From contig VXQO01000035.1 in the NCBI GenBank assembly GCA_009838975.1, positions 36,828-100,827 on the forward strand: 64,000 nt of DNA, in the 5' to 3' direction. The stretch is from Gemmatimonadota bacterium. GTDB lineage: Bacteria > Gemmatimonadota > Gemmatimonadetes > Longimicrobiales > Gaopeijiaceae. This document shows, one piece after another, positions 27,356 to 39,623 of this stretch (position 1 is its first letter; every line of letters starts with the position of its first letter). The notes under the pieces were generated by a model that was not told where the DNA came from, searched no databases, and worked only from the letters and a program-made list of their open reading frames with translations. The position numbers were made by a program, and so were the translations under genes.

Positions 27356-29428
27356 TCACGAGATCGGCGCCACCACCTCCTCGGCGGGATCAGGGCGCTC
27401 CGGCGCCTCCCAGTCCGTCATGCCCTTCACGTACTGGTGCAGCCAGCGAAGCTCCTCGATCATCAGCGTCCGCCTGTGCCGCGGCTCGGCGATCCCGTGG
27501 CCCTCCCGGGGGAACAGGATGAACCGCGCCTCCACCCCGAGATGACGGAGCCCCGCGAAGAAGTTCATCGTCTGTTCCATGGTGTCGGTCCGGTCGTTGG
27601 CCCCGTGGAAGAGGATGGTCGGTGTGGTGACCCGGTCCAGGTGCGTATAGGCCGAACGCTCCCTCCAGTAGTCCCCGTTGGACCAGGGGTCCCCGCCCAG
27701 GTACCAGCGCACCACGTCGTGGTTGAAACCCGCGCCGAACTCGCTCGGCCAGTCGGCTACCATGGCACCCAGACTGGCCGCCTTGAACCTCTCCGTGCGC
27801 GTAATGGTCCACCCGCCGAGGATGCCGCCGTAGCTCCATCCCTTGACGGCCAGCGAGTCCGGGTGGGCCACGCCACGCTCGATGATGGCGTCCACTCCCG
27901 TCATGAGATCCTGGTAGTCCCCGCCGCCGATATCGTTCATGTTGCCGCGCAGAAGCGCGTCGCCGTACCCCGAAGAACCCCTGACGTTCGGCTGCAACAG
28001 GGCGTACCCCTGCGCGAGCAGCAGCTGGGCGTCCGAGTCGAATCCCCGGGTAAAGACGCCAGCGGGCCCGCCGTGAATCTCCAGGACGGTGGCCCCGGGC
28101 GCCGACCGGTCCGCCGGCACATACAGCACACCCTCGATTTCGAGACCATCCTGGCTGTTCCAGCGGATCACCTCGGGTTCCACGAGGGTCTTTTCCGAGA
28201 TCCACGGGTTGGCCTCGGTCAGCCGCGTCCGTGTCCCGTCCCGCAGGTCGGCCAGCCAGATGTCGCCGGGCTCGGTGGGAGACGCGAACTGGAACGCGGC
28301 CACGGCATGCTGCGCGTCGTAGGACGCGGAAGAGGCCACTCCGGTCAGATCGGTAATCCTTTCCATTTCGCCCGACCGGACGTCGAGCCGGTACAGGTTG
28401 GCGTCCGTGCGGTCGAGCGCGACCAGGTCGATGGACCGTCCCCCCGGGTTCCAGCGATAGCCGCGCATGTCGACATCGGTGTCGGGCATCAGCTGGCGGG
28501 TCTCGCCCCTCGGGATGTCATGGAGGTAGAGATTGCCCTGGTCGAGCTCCCACGTCTCCAGGTCGGGAGCCACGAAGGTCAGCGACCTTCCGTCGGGCGA
28601 CCAGGCCAGGTTCGACTCGGGCGCGTCGTTCTCGGTGATGCGCTCCTCTTCTCCCGTGGTGATCGCGAGCAGCCAGACCTCGGAGAGGTGCCTCGCGTTG
28701 CGCCGATTCTCGGTGCGGTAGGTGTAGGCCAGGAAGTTCCCGTTCGGCGAGGGTGCAAAGTCCCCGACCCGGCGCGGTTGGGGAGTGAGGCGGGTGGCGT
28801 CGTGGGGCGCCTCGGCGGTCTCGACCGTGACCATCCACACGCCGTTCCACGAGCCCTGGGTCTGCCCGCTCGGCCCCTCGTCGATGAACACCGCGTCGTC
28901 GCCGTTCTTGCGCTCCTTTTCCTCGTCATCGGGCAGCGAGTCGTTCGCCACGAAGAAGATCGAGCGGCTGTCCTCCGCCCAGCGGTAGTTGCCGACGGCG
29001 GTCACGTGCTTCGTGAGCTGTACCGCCTCTCCACCGTCGACGGGAAGGATGAAGAGCTGGCGCGCCCGGCGGTCACCCTCTCCCGCGGGGCGCGTAAACG
29101 ACACCCAGCGTCCGTCCGGCGACCACTCCGCGGAGCGGTCGTCGGTCGACCCGGTGAAGGGCCTGGCTCCCTGGCCATCCGCGCCGACCACCCAGATGCG
29201 GCTGTTGCGCTCGTTCTCGTCCCAGTCGAGTTCATTCCTCGTGAACAGCACCCGGGATCCATCGGGAGAGATCTGCGGCGAGGACACGCGCACCATGTCG
29301 ATGACTTCGTCGATGGTGAGCGTAGGCCCGGCCGCCTGTTGCGCGGGCGCGCGGGAGGCGCCCAGCGCGGTCAGCGCGGCGGCGGTGATAAGGACGGCGA
29401 AGACTCTGACGGCGTTGCTCTTGCGCAT
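27356..29428 (-). CDS. secreted S9-family (prolyl oligopeptidase/acylaminoacyl-peptidase type) serine peptidase
   Basis: 690 residues. A signal peptide (FAVLITAAALTALGASRAPA) is followed by a beta-propeller of WD40-like/PD40 repeats (ISPDGSRVLFTR, EWSPDGRWVSFTR, AWSPDGRSLTFVA) and an alpha/beta hydrolase domain. The catalytic triad is predicted as S532 in GWSYGG, D612 in HGANDRTD and H644 in REGHGI. It should trim short peptides in the periplasm. It is one of three S9 peptidases within 12 kb, and each has its own promoter context. Confidence 0.92.
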   Translation of the reverse strand: MRKSNAVRVFAVLITAAALTALGASRAPAQQAAGPTLTIDEVIDMVRVSSPQISPDGSRVLFTRNELDWDENERNSRIWVVGADGQGARPFTGSTDDRSAEWSPDGRWVSFTRPAGEGDRRARQLFILPVDGGEAVQLTKHVTAVGNYRWAEDSRSIFFVANDSLPDDEEKERKNGDDAVFIDEGPSGQTQGSWNGVWMVTVETAEAPHDATRLTPQPRRVGDFAPSPNGNFLAYTYRTENRRNARHLSEVWLLAITTGEEERITENDAPESNLAWSPDGRSLTFVAPDLETWELDQGNLYLHDIPRGETRQLMPDTDVDMRGYRWNPGGRSIDLVALDRTDANLYRLDVRSGEMERITDLTGVASSASYDAQHAVAAFQFASPTEPGDIWLADLRDGTRTRLTEANPWISEKTLVEPEVIRWNSQDGLEIEGVLYVPADRSAPGATVLEIHGGPAGVFTRGFDSDAQLLLAQGYALLQPNVRGSSGYGDALLRGNMNDIGGGDYQDLMTGVDAIIERGVAHPDSLAVKGWSYGGILGGWTITRTERFKAASLGAMVADWPSEFGAGFNHDVVRWYLGGDPWSNGDYWRERSAYTHLDRVTTPTILFHGANDRTDTMEQTMNFFAGLRHLGVEARFILFPREGHGIAEPRHRRTLMIEELRWLHQYVKGMTDWEAPERPDPAEEVVAPIS

Positions 29429-29608
29429 TTCGGCTGCTCCGGGCGGCGATCCAACGGTGGGTGCGGCGCGCCACGGGCGAACATCCGCCGAGGCGCGGAC
29501 GCGGTCAGATAAGATACTGTGGCCGCGCGCTCGGAGCCGCCAGACAGCAGGCTCGGTGCGGGGGTGTGCGGCGGGGACGAATACGCCCGCGGAATCGTCG
29601 GAAGGGCG

Positions 29609-29995
29609 CTACCGGATGGGAAGGATGAGTTCCAGGAAGTCTCCGGGACTGACCGGAAGGGTCTCGGTGAGGTAGTCGTCGCCCGCAAGCTCCTTCACCC
29701 TCAGCTGAATGTCCGGCAGATGCCAGTTCATGCGGAAGGTGGCCTCGCCCTTGCCCGGCACGATTCCCAGACGGCGCACGGAGGCACCCCGTGCGGTGTA
29801 CACGGTGACCTGGTTGAAGTTAAGGTTGCGAACCAGGAGTTGAATCTCGTCCCCTTCCATGGTGGCCGGATCCATGGGATTGTCGTCCGGACGCCCCGCA
29901 TCCGTAGTCGCGCAACCGGTCAGGACGGGCAGGAGCAACGAAACGAAAAAAACGAAAAATCGGCTGCGACCGAATGCGCTTGCAGTGCTCGACAT
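29609..29995 (-). CDS. small lipoprotein, 128 aa
   Basis: Start ATG 29995 is supported by GGGAGG four bases upstream; the frame is open 11 codons further but without a site. The signal peptide (FFVFFVSLLLPVLTGC) ends in a lipobox, so the mature protein begins at Cys about 28. The mature part is a small beta domain (IQLLVRNLNFNQVTVYTARG, VRRLGIVPGKGEATFRMNW) of a kind often seen in short Gemmatimonadota-like lipoproteins; I know no named function. It is divergent from the next S9 peptidase gene and separated from the previous one by 180 bases. Confidence 0.75.
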   Translation of the reverse strand: MSSTASAFGRSRFFVFFVSLLLPVLTGCATTDAGRPDDNPMDPATMEGDEIQLLVRNLNFNQVTVYTARGASVRRLGIVPGKGEATFRMNWHLPDIQLRVKELAGDDYLTETLPVSPGDFLELILPIR

Positions 29996-30082
29996 GGTCC
30001 CTCCCTGTTCCAGAGTGCTCCAGTACAATAATGGTTATACGCAGATTGCGCCCGGCCGTTCCCACTTCGATGGAGGTTCCCC
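29996..30082. promoter_or_regulatory. divergent promoter region, lipoprotein / S9 peptidase
   Basis: This 87-base divergent gap contains the only A/T-rich patch nearby (about 30024-30045), with TACAAT at 30026-30031 on the plus strand and TATAAC reading on the minus strand at 30036-30041, both acceptable -10 hexamers. I could not match a good -35 for either. GGAGG at 30072-30076 serves the rightward gene. Confidence 0.35.
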
Positions 30083-32149
30083 GTGAGATTCCGCGCTCTC
30101 CCCTGCCTGCTCCTTGTTCTGTTTGCCGCGCCGCTGGCCGCCCAGACCGACCGCCTGACCGAGATGAACGTCTTCGATCTGGAGTACGCCGGGGATCCCC
30201 GCATATCGCCCGACGGGGAGTGGGTGGTGTACGTGCGACAGTTCGCCGACGTCATGACCGACATGAACTACTCGAACCTGTGGCTGGTGCGGAGCGACGG
30301 CAGCGAACACCGGCCCCTCACCACGGGGAAGTTTACGGACAACAGTCCGCGCTGGTCGCCGGACGGCACCCGGATCGCCTACATGTCGAACCGCGACGGC
30401 GTCCCGCAGATCTACATGCACTGGCTCGCGTCGGGACAGACCGCCGCGATCACCAACCTGACCGACCCGTCGGGGGGCCTGTCCTGGTCGCCCGACGGCT
30501 CCCACCTGGCCTTCAGCAAGCTGGTTCCCGAAGCGCCCCTTGTGATCGGGGAGATGCCCGCGCCGCCGCCGGGCGCCGAGTGGGCGGAACCGGCCAAGTA
30601 CACCGACGAAATCGTCTTCCGCTTCGACGGCATCGGAGACGTCCCCTCCGGCGCCTGGCACATCTTCGTGATCCCGGCCGAAGGCGGCACTCCGCGTCAG
30701 CTGACGACCGGCGAGATCAGCTACACGGCCGGCTTCGTGCCCATCCCCGGCGGCGGTCCGAAGTGGGCACCGTCCTCGGACGCGATCGTCCTGGACGCCA
30801 ACCTCAGGGACGACCGCGACCAGGAGTGGCTGGACTCCGAGATCTACGAGGTTTCTCTTGCGGACGGCGCGGTGAGCCGGCTCACCGACCGGCGCGGTCC
30901 CGACACTTCGCCTGCAGTCTCGCCCGACGGCGGGCAGATCGCCTACCTGGGGTATGACGACCGGTATCAGGGCTACCAGGTGACGCGCCTGCACGTCATG
31001 AATCGCGACGGGTCCGACCCGCGCGTGATCAGCGCCGCGCTGGACCGTTCCGTCTACATGATCGAATGGGCCCCCGACGGCAGCGGCATCTTCGGGCTAT
31101 TCGACGACGAGGGGAACACGAAGCTCGCGTTCTTCGAGCCGGACGGCAGTCACGAGGTGCTCGCCGGGAACGGCGGGAGCGGTTCGATGGCCTACGGCGG
31201 CTTCGGAACGTCGTACACGCTGGCCGAAGACGGGACCTTCGCCTACACCACCAGCCTTCCCGACCGTCCGGGAGACATCGTGGTCGGCCGTCGGGGAAGC
31301 TCCCCGCGCTACGTGACATCGGTCAACGCGGACCTCTTCGCCGGCAAGACCCTGGCGTCCGTCGAGGAGATCTGGTGGGATTCGTCGAAGGACGGGCTGC
31401 CCGTCCAGGGGTGGATCATGAAGCCGCCCGGTTTCGATCCCGACCAGGAGTATCCGCTGATCCTCGAGATCCACGGAGGACCGTTCGCGAACTACGGTGA
31501 CCGCTTCGACGTCGAGAAGCAGCTCTGGGCCTCGGCCGGCTTCGTGGTCTTCTACGCCAATCCGCGCGGCAGCACCAGCTACGGCGAGGAGTTCGGCAAC
31601 CTCATCCACCACGCCTACCCGGGAGACGACTTCCATGACCTCGACTCGGGCGTGGACGCGGTTATCGCGCAGGGATACATCGACGAGGACAACCTCTTCG
31701 TGACGGGAGGCAGCGGCGGCGGCGTCCTCACCGCGTGGATGATCGGCAACTCCGACCGCTTCAAGGCGGCGGTGTCCTTCTACCCGGTGATCAACTGGTA
31801 CAGCTTCGCGCTCACCGCCGACATGGCCCCGGTGGCCGTCAAGTACTGGTTCCCCGGGCTGCCTTGGGACAACGTCGAGCACTACGAGAGCCGCTCGCTG
31901 CTCTCCGTCGTCGAGAACGTGACGACGCCAACGCTGATCATGACCGGCGAAGAGGACTGGCGCACGCCCATGTCGGAGTCCGAGCAGTACTACAAGGCGC
32001 TCAAGATGGTCGGTGTCGAAGCGGTGCTGGTGAGAGTGCCCGGCGAGGCCCACGGCATCTGGGGACGGCCCTCGCACGGGATCTCCAAGATCACGACCGT
32101 CAAGGGTTGGTTCGACAAGTATGCCACGCAGAGGCGCCCGGTGTCATAG
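30083..32149 (+). CDS. secreted S9-family serine peptidase
   Basis: 688 residues from GTG 30083, six bases after GGAGG. A signal peptide (LLLVLFAAPLAAQ) is followed by PD40-type propeller repeats (ISPDGEWVVYVRQ, RWSPDGTRIAYMSNRDG, SWSPDGSHLAFSK, VSPDGGQIAYLG). The C-terminal hydrolase domain has the triad S544 in GGSGGG, D625 in TGEEDWRTP and H657 in GEAHGIWGRP. The nucleophile motif differs from the GWSYGG of the gene at 27.4 kb, so the two are not recent duplicates. Periplasmic or extracellular peptide degradation is the likely role. Confidence 0.92.
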   Translation: MRFRALPCLLLVLFAAPLAAQTDRLTEMNVFDLEYAGDPRISPDGEWVVYVRQFADVMTDMNYSNLWLVRSDGSEHRPLTTGKFTDNSPRWSPDGTRIAYMSNRDGVPQIYMHWLASGQTAAITNLTDPSGGLSWSPDGSHLAFSKLVPEAPLVIGEMPAPPPGAEWAEPAKYTDEIVFRFDGIGDVPSGAWHIFVIPAEGGTPRQLTTGEISYTAGFVPIPGGGPKWAPSSDAIVLDANLRDDRDQEWLDSEIYEVSLADGAVSRLTDRRGPDTSPAVSPDGGQIAYLGYDDRYQGYQVTRLHVMNRDGSDPRVISAALDRSVYMIEWAPDGSGIFGLFDDEGNTKLAFFEPDGSHEVLAGNGGSGSMAYGGFGTSYTLAEDGTFAYTTSLPDRPGDIVVGRRGSSPRYVTSVNADLFAGKTLASVEEIWWDSSKDGLPVQGWIMKPPGFDPDQEYPLILEIHGGPFANYGDRFDVEKQLWASAGFVVFYANPRGSTSYGEEFGNLIHHAYPGDDFHDLDSGVDAVIAQGYIDEDNLFVTGGSGGGVLTAWMIGNSDRFKAAVSFYPVINWYSFALTADMAPVAVKYWFPGLPWDNVEHYESRSLLSVVENVTTPTLIMTGEEDWRTPMSESEQYYKALKMVGVEAVLVRVPGEAHGIWGRPSHGISKITTVKGWFDKYATQRRPVS

Positions 32150-32169
32150 CGGCCGGTGCCGCGTTGGGT

Positions 32170-33471
32170 TCAGCGCGCGTCCATTGGGACGTAGTCGCGG
32201 CGCACCTGCCCTTTGAAGACCTGCCGCGGCCGCGCGATCTTCTGCTCGCGGTCGACGACCATCTCTTCCCACTGCGCGAGCCACCCCACCGTACGCGGAA
32301 TCGCGAAGAGGACCGGGAAGAGCTCGACCGGGAAGCCCATCGCCTGGTAGATCAGCCCCGAGTAGAAGTCCACGTTGGGGTAGAGGTTGCGCTTCACAAA
32401 ATACTCTTCCTGCAGCGCGATTCCCTCCAGCTCCAATGCGATGTCCAGCAACGGGTTGCGACCCGTGACCTCAAATACCTCCTCAGCCGTGCGCTTGATG
32501 ATCGACGCCCTGGGGTCGTAGGCCTTGTACACCCGGTGGCCGAAACCCATCAGGCGGCGCTCACCCCGGCGCACGCTTTCCATGAAGGCGGGAATGTTGT
32601 CGCTGGTCCCGATCTCCGTGAGCATCCTCAGGACCGCTTCGTTCGCGCCGCCGTGCAGCGGCCCGTAGAGCGCCGCCATCGCTCCGGCCATCGCCGAGAA
32701 GGGATCGACGCGCGAACTCCCGATCACGCGCATGGCGGTCGTGGAGCAGTTCTGCTCGTGGTCCGCGTGCAGGATGAACAGAACGTCCAGCGCGCGCTCG
32801 AGGACGGGGTTCGGCTTGTACTCACGGCCGCCGATGCGGAAGAGCATGTTGAGGAAGTTGGCCGTGTAGGAGAGCCCGTTCTCGGGATAGACGTAGGGCA
32901 GCCCCTTGTGGTGGCGGTACGCGAAGGCGGCCAGAGTGGGCATCTTCGCGATCAGACGGATCATCTGGATCCGCCGGTTCGCCGGGTCATCGACCTCCTT
33001 GGCCTCGGGGTAGAAGGTCGAGAGCGCGGCCACGGTCGAGATCATCATTCCCATGGCGTGGGCGTCGTAGCGGAAGCCCTGCAGGATCGTGGTGACGTTC
33101 TCGTGCACGTAGGTGTGGTAGGTGACGTCGTGCACGAACTGGTCCAGCTCTTCGCGGCTCGGCAGTTCCCCGTTCACGATCAGGCTGGCCACTTCCAGGA
33201 AGCTCGCCTGTTCGGCCAGCTGCTCGATCGGGTATCCACGATACTCCAGGATGCCCTTGCCGCCCTTGACGTCGGTGATGCGGCTTGTGGTGAAGGCGGT
33301 GTTCGTGAATCCGGGATCGTAGGCCATCATCCCGAAGTCGCCGTCGTTCACCCTGATCTGGCGAAGGTCCATGGCGCGGATCACGTCGCCGTCGTGGATC
33401 TCCACCTCGTATTCTCGCCGGGTGCGGTTGTCGGTTATCGAAAGGGTGTTTCGCTGGACCTTGTCAGACAT
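32170..33471 (-). CDS. gltA: citrate synthase
   Basis: 433 residues, type II bacterial length. It condenses oxaloacetate and acetyl-CoA. Active-site segments: HADHEQNCSTTAMRVIGSS, YGPLHGGANEAVLRML (catalytic His) and MGFGHRVYKAYDPRA (catalytic His), with the C-terminal Asp in PNVDFYSGL. The N-terminal beta domain (IRVNDGDFGMMAYDPGFTNT) is present. ATG 33471 has GGAG 5 bases upstream, which is better than the ATG 16 codons earlier. It is convergent with the S9 gene. Aconitase, the next enzyme of the cycle, lies 0.9 kb away on the other strand. Confidence 0.96.
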   Translation of the reverse strand: MSDKVQRNTLSITDNRTRREYEVEIHDGDVIRAMDLRQIRVNDGDFGMMAYDPGFTNTAFTTSRITDVKGGKGILEYRGYPIEQLAEQASFLEVASLIVNGELPSREELDQFVHDVTYHTYVHENVTTILQGFRYDAHAMGMMISTVAALSTFYPEAKEVDDPANRRIQMIRLIAKMPTLAAFAYRHHKGLPYVYPENGLSYTANFLNMLFRIGGREYKPNPVLERALDVLFILHADHEQNCSTTAMRVIGSSRVDPFSAMAGAMAALYGPLHGGANEAVLRMLTEIGTSDNIPAFMESVRRGERRLMGFGHRVYKAYDPRASIIKRTAEEVFEVTGRNPLLDIALELEGIALQEEYFVKRNLYPNVDFYSGLIYQAMGFPVELFPVLFAIPRTVGWLAQWEEMVVDREQKIARPRQVFKGQVRRDYVPMDAR

Positions 33472-33606
33472 CTCGTCTCCGGAGCCGGTCGGTGCCGGGC
33501 TGGGGCGGGCGCGTGCCATGCTGCACAGCCCTTATTCTATCACCGGAAGCCCTTTGGACAAAGGGATTTGGTCATCGGCGCCCGCCGAATTCCGTGTGCC
33601 CGCTCC

Positions 33607-34068
33607 CTACGGCTCGATGCGCTCGAAAACGCCCCGGTTGCCGTCCCTGTCGAAGGCGATCACGTCGTAGGGGGTCGGGTTCGGGCCTTCCATTCCGGGC
33701 GATCCGATCGGCATGCCGGGCACCGCGAGGCCCGCCAGATCGGGGGCTTCGTCGAGGAAATCCCGGATGACATGTGCCGGGATGTGCCCCTCGAAGACGT
33801 AGTCGCCGATGATCGCCGTGTGACAGGACGAGAGGTCCATCGGCACGCCCTCGCGATGCTTCACGGTGGCCATGTCCATCACGTCTTCCGCCCGCACGGT
33901 GAACCCGGCTTCCTCCAGGTGGTCGATCCAGAGCGAGCAGCATCCGCAGGTCGGAGACTTGTAGACCACCACATCCGCTTCGGGATTCGAGGGGGCGGGA
34001 CGGAAGGACAAGACGAGGGCAACGCCGCCCAGCAACAGGGCCGCGGCGGCCAGTTTCCTGAGATTCAC
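33607..34068 (-). CDS. DUF411 metal-binding protein
   Basis: 153 residues. An N-terminal hydrophobic segment (LAAAALLLGGVALVLSF) acts as signal or anchor. The thioredoxin-like DUF411 domain has VYKSPTCGCCSLWIDHLEEA with the CGCC site, then a conserved Cys/His in SSCHTAIIGDYVFEGHIPAH and LAVPGMPIGSPGME. Relatives are found in copper- and metal-resistance loci and are thought to bind copper or other soft metals in the periplasm. There is no copper pump beside it here, but a copper-dependent oxidoreductase locus lies 6 kb away. It sits between gltA and tRNA-Leu. Confidence 0.88.
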   Translation of the reverse strand: MNLRKLAAAALLLGGVALVLSFRPAPSNPEADVVVYKSPTCGCCSLWIDHLEEAGFTVRAEDVMDMATVKHREGVPMDLSSCHTAIIGDYVFEGHIPAHVIRDFLDEAPDLAGLAVPGMPIGSPGMEGPNPTPYDVIAFDRDGNRGVFERIEP

Positions 34069-34091
34069 TGGTTTCCTCCTGATGGGTGGAA

Positions 34092-34175
34092 TGCCGAGGG
34101 AGGGACTCGAACCCTCACGCCCGCAAGGGCAAAGGTTTTTGAGACCTTCGCGTCTACCGGTTCCGCCACCTCGGC
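34092..34175 (-). tRNA. tRNA-Leu (CAA)
   Basis: An 84-base cloverleaf with a long variable arm. The acceptor stem is GCCGAGG/CCTCGGC with discriminator A. The anticodon stem AAGGT/ACCTT encloses loop CTCAAAA, giving anticodon CAA, which reads UUG. The T arm is GAGGGTTCGAGTCCCTC. The 3' CCA is not encoded. Confidence 0.95.
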
Positions 34176-34365
34176 CGAAGGTGTTGGAGCAACCATCAAG
34201 CTAACGCAGTTGCCGTGGCCGGGGTGAACGCCAGACGGATGCCCCCCGGGGGGATAGGAGTCCGCCGCGCCCCGCCGTCTTCTGCCGGATCGGTCGGCCC
34301 GCTATGCTACATGGAACGGGCCGCTCGGCGGACCAGACCCTCCCCTCTTCCGGAGCATACACAGC

Positions 34366-37125
<2,760 letters not shown>

Positions 37126-37231
37126 CCGCCGGGCCTTTTCCCGGGTCTCGCCGCGGACTATCCTGCCGCCGGCGGAACCGTTGTTCGTCCGCCGCCCAAC
37201 CGCAATCCCGGCTGCTCCCCTGGAGGTCCCG

Positions 37232-39622
37232 ATGTCGTACCCCACCCAGGCGCCCCGCGCCGATGTCGTCCGCGTCCGCACCGTCGTCGCGACGGCCATT
37301 TTCGCTGCGCTGACCGCCGCCTCCCCGGCCCTCGCCCAGACCGTCGACTACTCCCGCGCCGAGCGCTTCCTGACGTGGAACACCGAGCGCCTGATCGCCG
37401 GCGCGCGCGTGGCTCCCAACTGGCTGGAGACCGGCGACACCGACCGCTTCTGGTACCGGAACAACACGGGCTCGGGCTACGAGTTCGTGCTCGTGAACCC
37501 GGCCGCCGGAAGCCGTGAACAGCTCTTCGACCACTACCGGCTGGCCGGTGCGATGTCGCTCGCCAACGACACGAGCTACGTCCCCGGGAAGCTGCCCTTC
37601 AGTACCTTCGACTTCGGCGACACCGAGAGCGAAATCGAGTTCGCGGCCAGCGGCAGACGGTTCGTCTGCGACATCGTGCAATACGCCTGTATCGTCGCCG
37701 ACACGCTCCCCTCCCGGGTGTCCTACGTGGAGTCTCCCGACGGGCGCTGGGAGGCGTTCGCGCACGAGTACAACCTGTATGTGCGCCCCGCCGAGGGCGG
37801 CGATTCGGTTCAGCTCACCACCGACGGTGAGAAGTACTACGCGTACGGCTACAACGAGCCCAGCCCCAACCAGCTGCGACAGGGGGTACGGCCGCGCGCC
37901 CCGACCCTCGCGTGGTCACCCGATTCGCGCTACATCGCGGTCGCCAGGGAAGACGAGCGCAACGTCGAGCACATGCACTACATCTCGTACACGCCGCAGC
38001 GACCCCGCCACTTCTCCCAGCCGTACGCGCTTCCCGGCGACTCGGTGATCCCCCTGCCGACCGTTCACATCCTTATCCTCGAGGAGACCGGAGCGGCCTC
38101 CGGCGACGGGCCGGCCCTCCGCGCGACCGCCAACCACCGCGTCGAGGTGGCACCGACCCCGCATCAGCTCTCCTTCGCGGGCTCGGCTCCGGATTCGGCG
38201 TGGAGCGCGGACGGCACGAGGCTGCACGTCAACTACTTCACCCGTGGCTCCCAGCGGGTGTTCCTGGCCGAGATCGACGCGGCGACGGGCACGTCGCGGG
38301 TCATCCTGGGCGACTCCACCCGGACCTTCGTCTCCCTGGGGCACCGGGGCGGCGGGTCAAGCGGCGGCACGCCGTCGTGGTACGTCTCCGAGAGCGGCGA
38401 CGACGTGATCTGGTGGTCGGAGCGCGACGGCTGGGGACACCTCTATCGCTTCGACGGCGCGGGCAACCTGAAGAACCGAATCACTTCGGGGCCGTGGGTA
38501 GTGGGCGAGGTCGTCCATGTGGACGAGGCCCGCCAGCGCGTCCACTTCGTCGCGCGCGGCAGGGAACCGGGACGCAACCCCTACTACGCCCACGTCTACA
38601 GGGTCGGCTTCGACGGTTCCGGCCTGACGCTGCTCACACCCGAGGACGCACACCACGAGATCGTGTTCTCGCCCGGCGGCAGCTATTTCGTCGACACGTA
38701 CTCGCGCATCGAGGCGCCGCCCGTCACCGTTCTGCGCAGCGCCGACGACGGGAGCATCGTGCGGGAGCTGGAGCGTGCGGACATCTCCCGGCTCGAAGAG
38801 GTCGGGTTCACCCCGGCCGAGGTGTTCTCGGCGAAGGCGCGCGACGGAATCACGGACCTCTACGGCGTGCTCTACCTGCCGCCCGACCTCGATGAGAACG
38901 CGAAGTACCCGATCATCTCGCACATCTACCCGGGACCCCAGGTGGGCAGCGTCGGCGCCTGGGAGTTCAAGGGGGGCGGGGAGGACTTCGCCCTGGCGCA
39001 GATGGGGTTCGTGGTGGTGCAGATCGACCACATGGGGACGCCGCACCGCTCCAAGGCGTTCCACGACAACTACTACGGCAACTTCATCGACAACGGGATT
39101 CCCGACCACATCGCGGTGATGAGGCAGCTCGCCGCGCGCTACCCGTTCATCGATCTGGACCGCGTGGGCATCTACGGGCACTCTGGCGGCGGGTTCGCCT
39201 CCACCGACGCCATCCTGCGCTTCCCCGACTTCTTCAAGGTGGCCGTCTCCGGAGCCGGGAACCACGACAACCGGAGCTATCACATCTACTGGGCGGAGAA
39301 GTACCAGGGGGTGATGCGAACCGATTCCACCGGAACCGACAGCTTCGAAGCCTCGGCGAACAAGACCTACGCGCAGAACCTCGAGGGCAAGCTGCTGCTG
39401 ATGCACGGAGACATGGACGACAACGTCCATCCGGCCATGACCGTGCAGGTGATCGACGAACTGATCAAGGCCAACCGGGACTTCGACCTCATCTGGGCGC
39501 CGGACCGGGCCCACGGGCTGAACGAGCCCTACTTCATACGCAGGCGCTGGGACTACTTCGTGCGCCACCTGCTGGACGCCGAGCCGCCAAGCCAGTACGA
39601 GATCGTGAGGCCGACCGGGTAG
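37232..39622 (+). CDS. secreted dipeptidyl-peptidase IV-like S9 peptidase
   Basis: 796 residues from ATG 37232, five bases after GGAGG. A signal peptide (VVATAIFAALTAASPALAQ) is followed by a DPP IV N-terminal beta-propeller (YVESPDGRWEAFAHEYNLYV, LAWSPDSRYIAVARED) and a catalytic alpha/beta hydrolase domain with the triad S651 in GHSGGG, D729 in HGDMDDNVHP and H761 in DRAHGL. The HGDMDDNVHP motif is typical of DPP IV and distinguishes it from the two other S9 peptidases nearby. Its likely role is removal of dipeptides from extracellular peptides. The convergent SCO gene ends 2 bases away. Confidence 0.92.
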   Translation: MSYPTQAPRADVVRVRTVVATAIFAALTAASPALAQTVDYSRAERFLTWNTERLIAGARVAPNWLETGDTDRFWYRNNTGSGYEFVLVNPAAGSREQLFDHYRLAGAMSLANDTSYVPGKLPFSTFDFGDTESEIEFAASGRRFVCDIVQYACIVADTLPSRVSYVESPDGRWEAFAHEYNLYVRPAEGGDSVQLTTDGEKYYAYGYNEPSPNQLRQGVRPRAPTLAWSPDSRYIAVAREDERNVEHMHYISYTPQRPRHFSQPYALPGDSVIPLPTVHILILEETGAASGDGPALRATANHRVEVAPTPHQLSFAGSAPDSAWSADGTRLHVNYFTRGSQRVFLAEIDAATGTSRVILGDSTRTFVSLGHRGGGSSGGTPSWYVSESGDDVIWWSERDGWGHLYRFDGAGNLKNRITSGPWVVGEVVHVDEARQRVHFVARGREPGRNPYYAHVYRVGFDGSGLTLLTPEDAHHEIVFSPGGSYFVDTYSRIEAPPVTVLRSADDGSIVRELERADISRLEEVGFTPAEVFSAKARDGITDLYGVLYLPPDLDENAKYPIISHIYPGPQVGSVGAWEFKGGGEDFALAQMGFVVVQIDHMGTPHRSKAFHDNYYGNFIDNGIPDHIAVMRQLAARYPFIDLDRVGIYGHSGGGFASTDAILRFPDFFKVAVSGAGNHDNRSYHIYWAEKYQGVMRTDSTGTDSFEASANKTYAQNLEGKLLLMHGDMDDNVHPAMTVQVIDELIKANRDFDLIWAPDRAHGLNEPYFIRRRWDYFVRHLLDAEPPSQYEIVRPTG

Positions 39623-39623
39623 C

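Noticed and set aside
27272-29512. A 746-codon plus-strand frame opposite the S9 peptidase gene.
   Set aside because: Shadow of a conserved peptidase; no signal, no domain, biased composition.
31735-34227. An 830-codon plus-strand frame covering gltA and the DUF411 gene in antisense.
   Set aside because: Both minus-strand genes are clearly conserved proteins; the frame has no recognisable domain.
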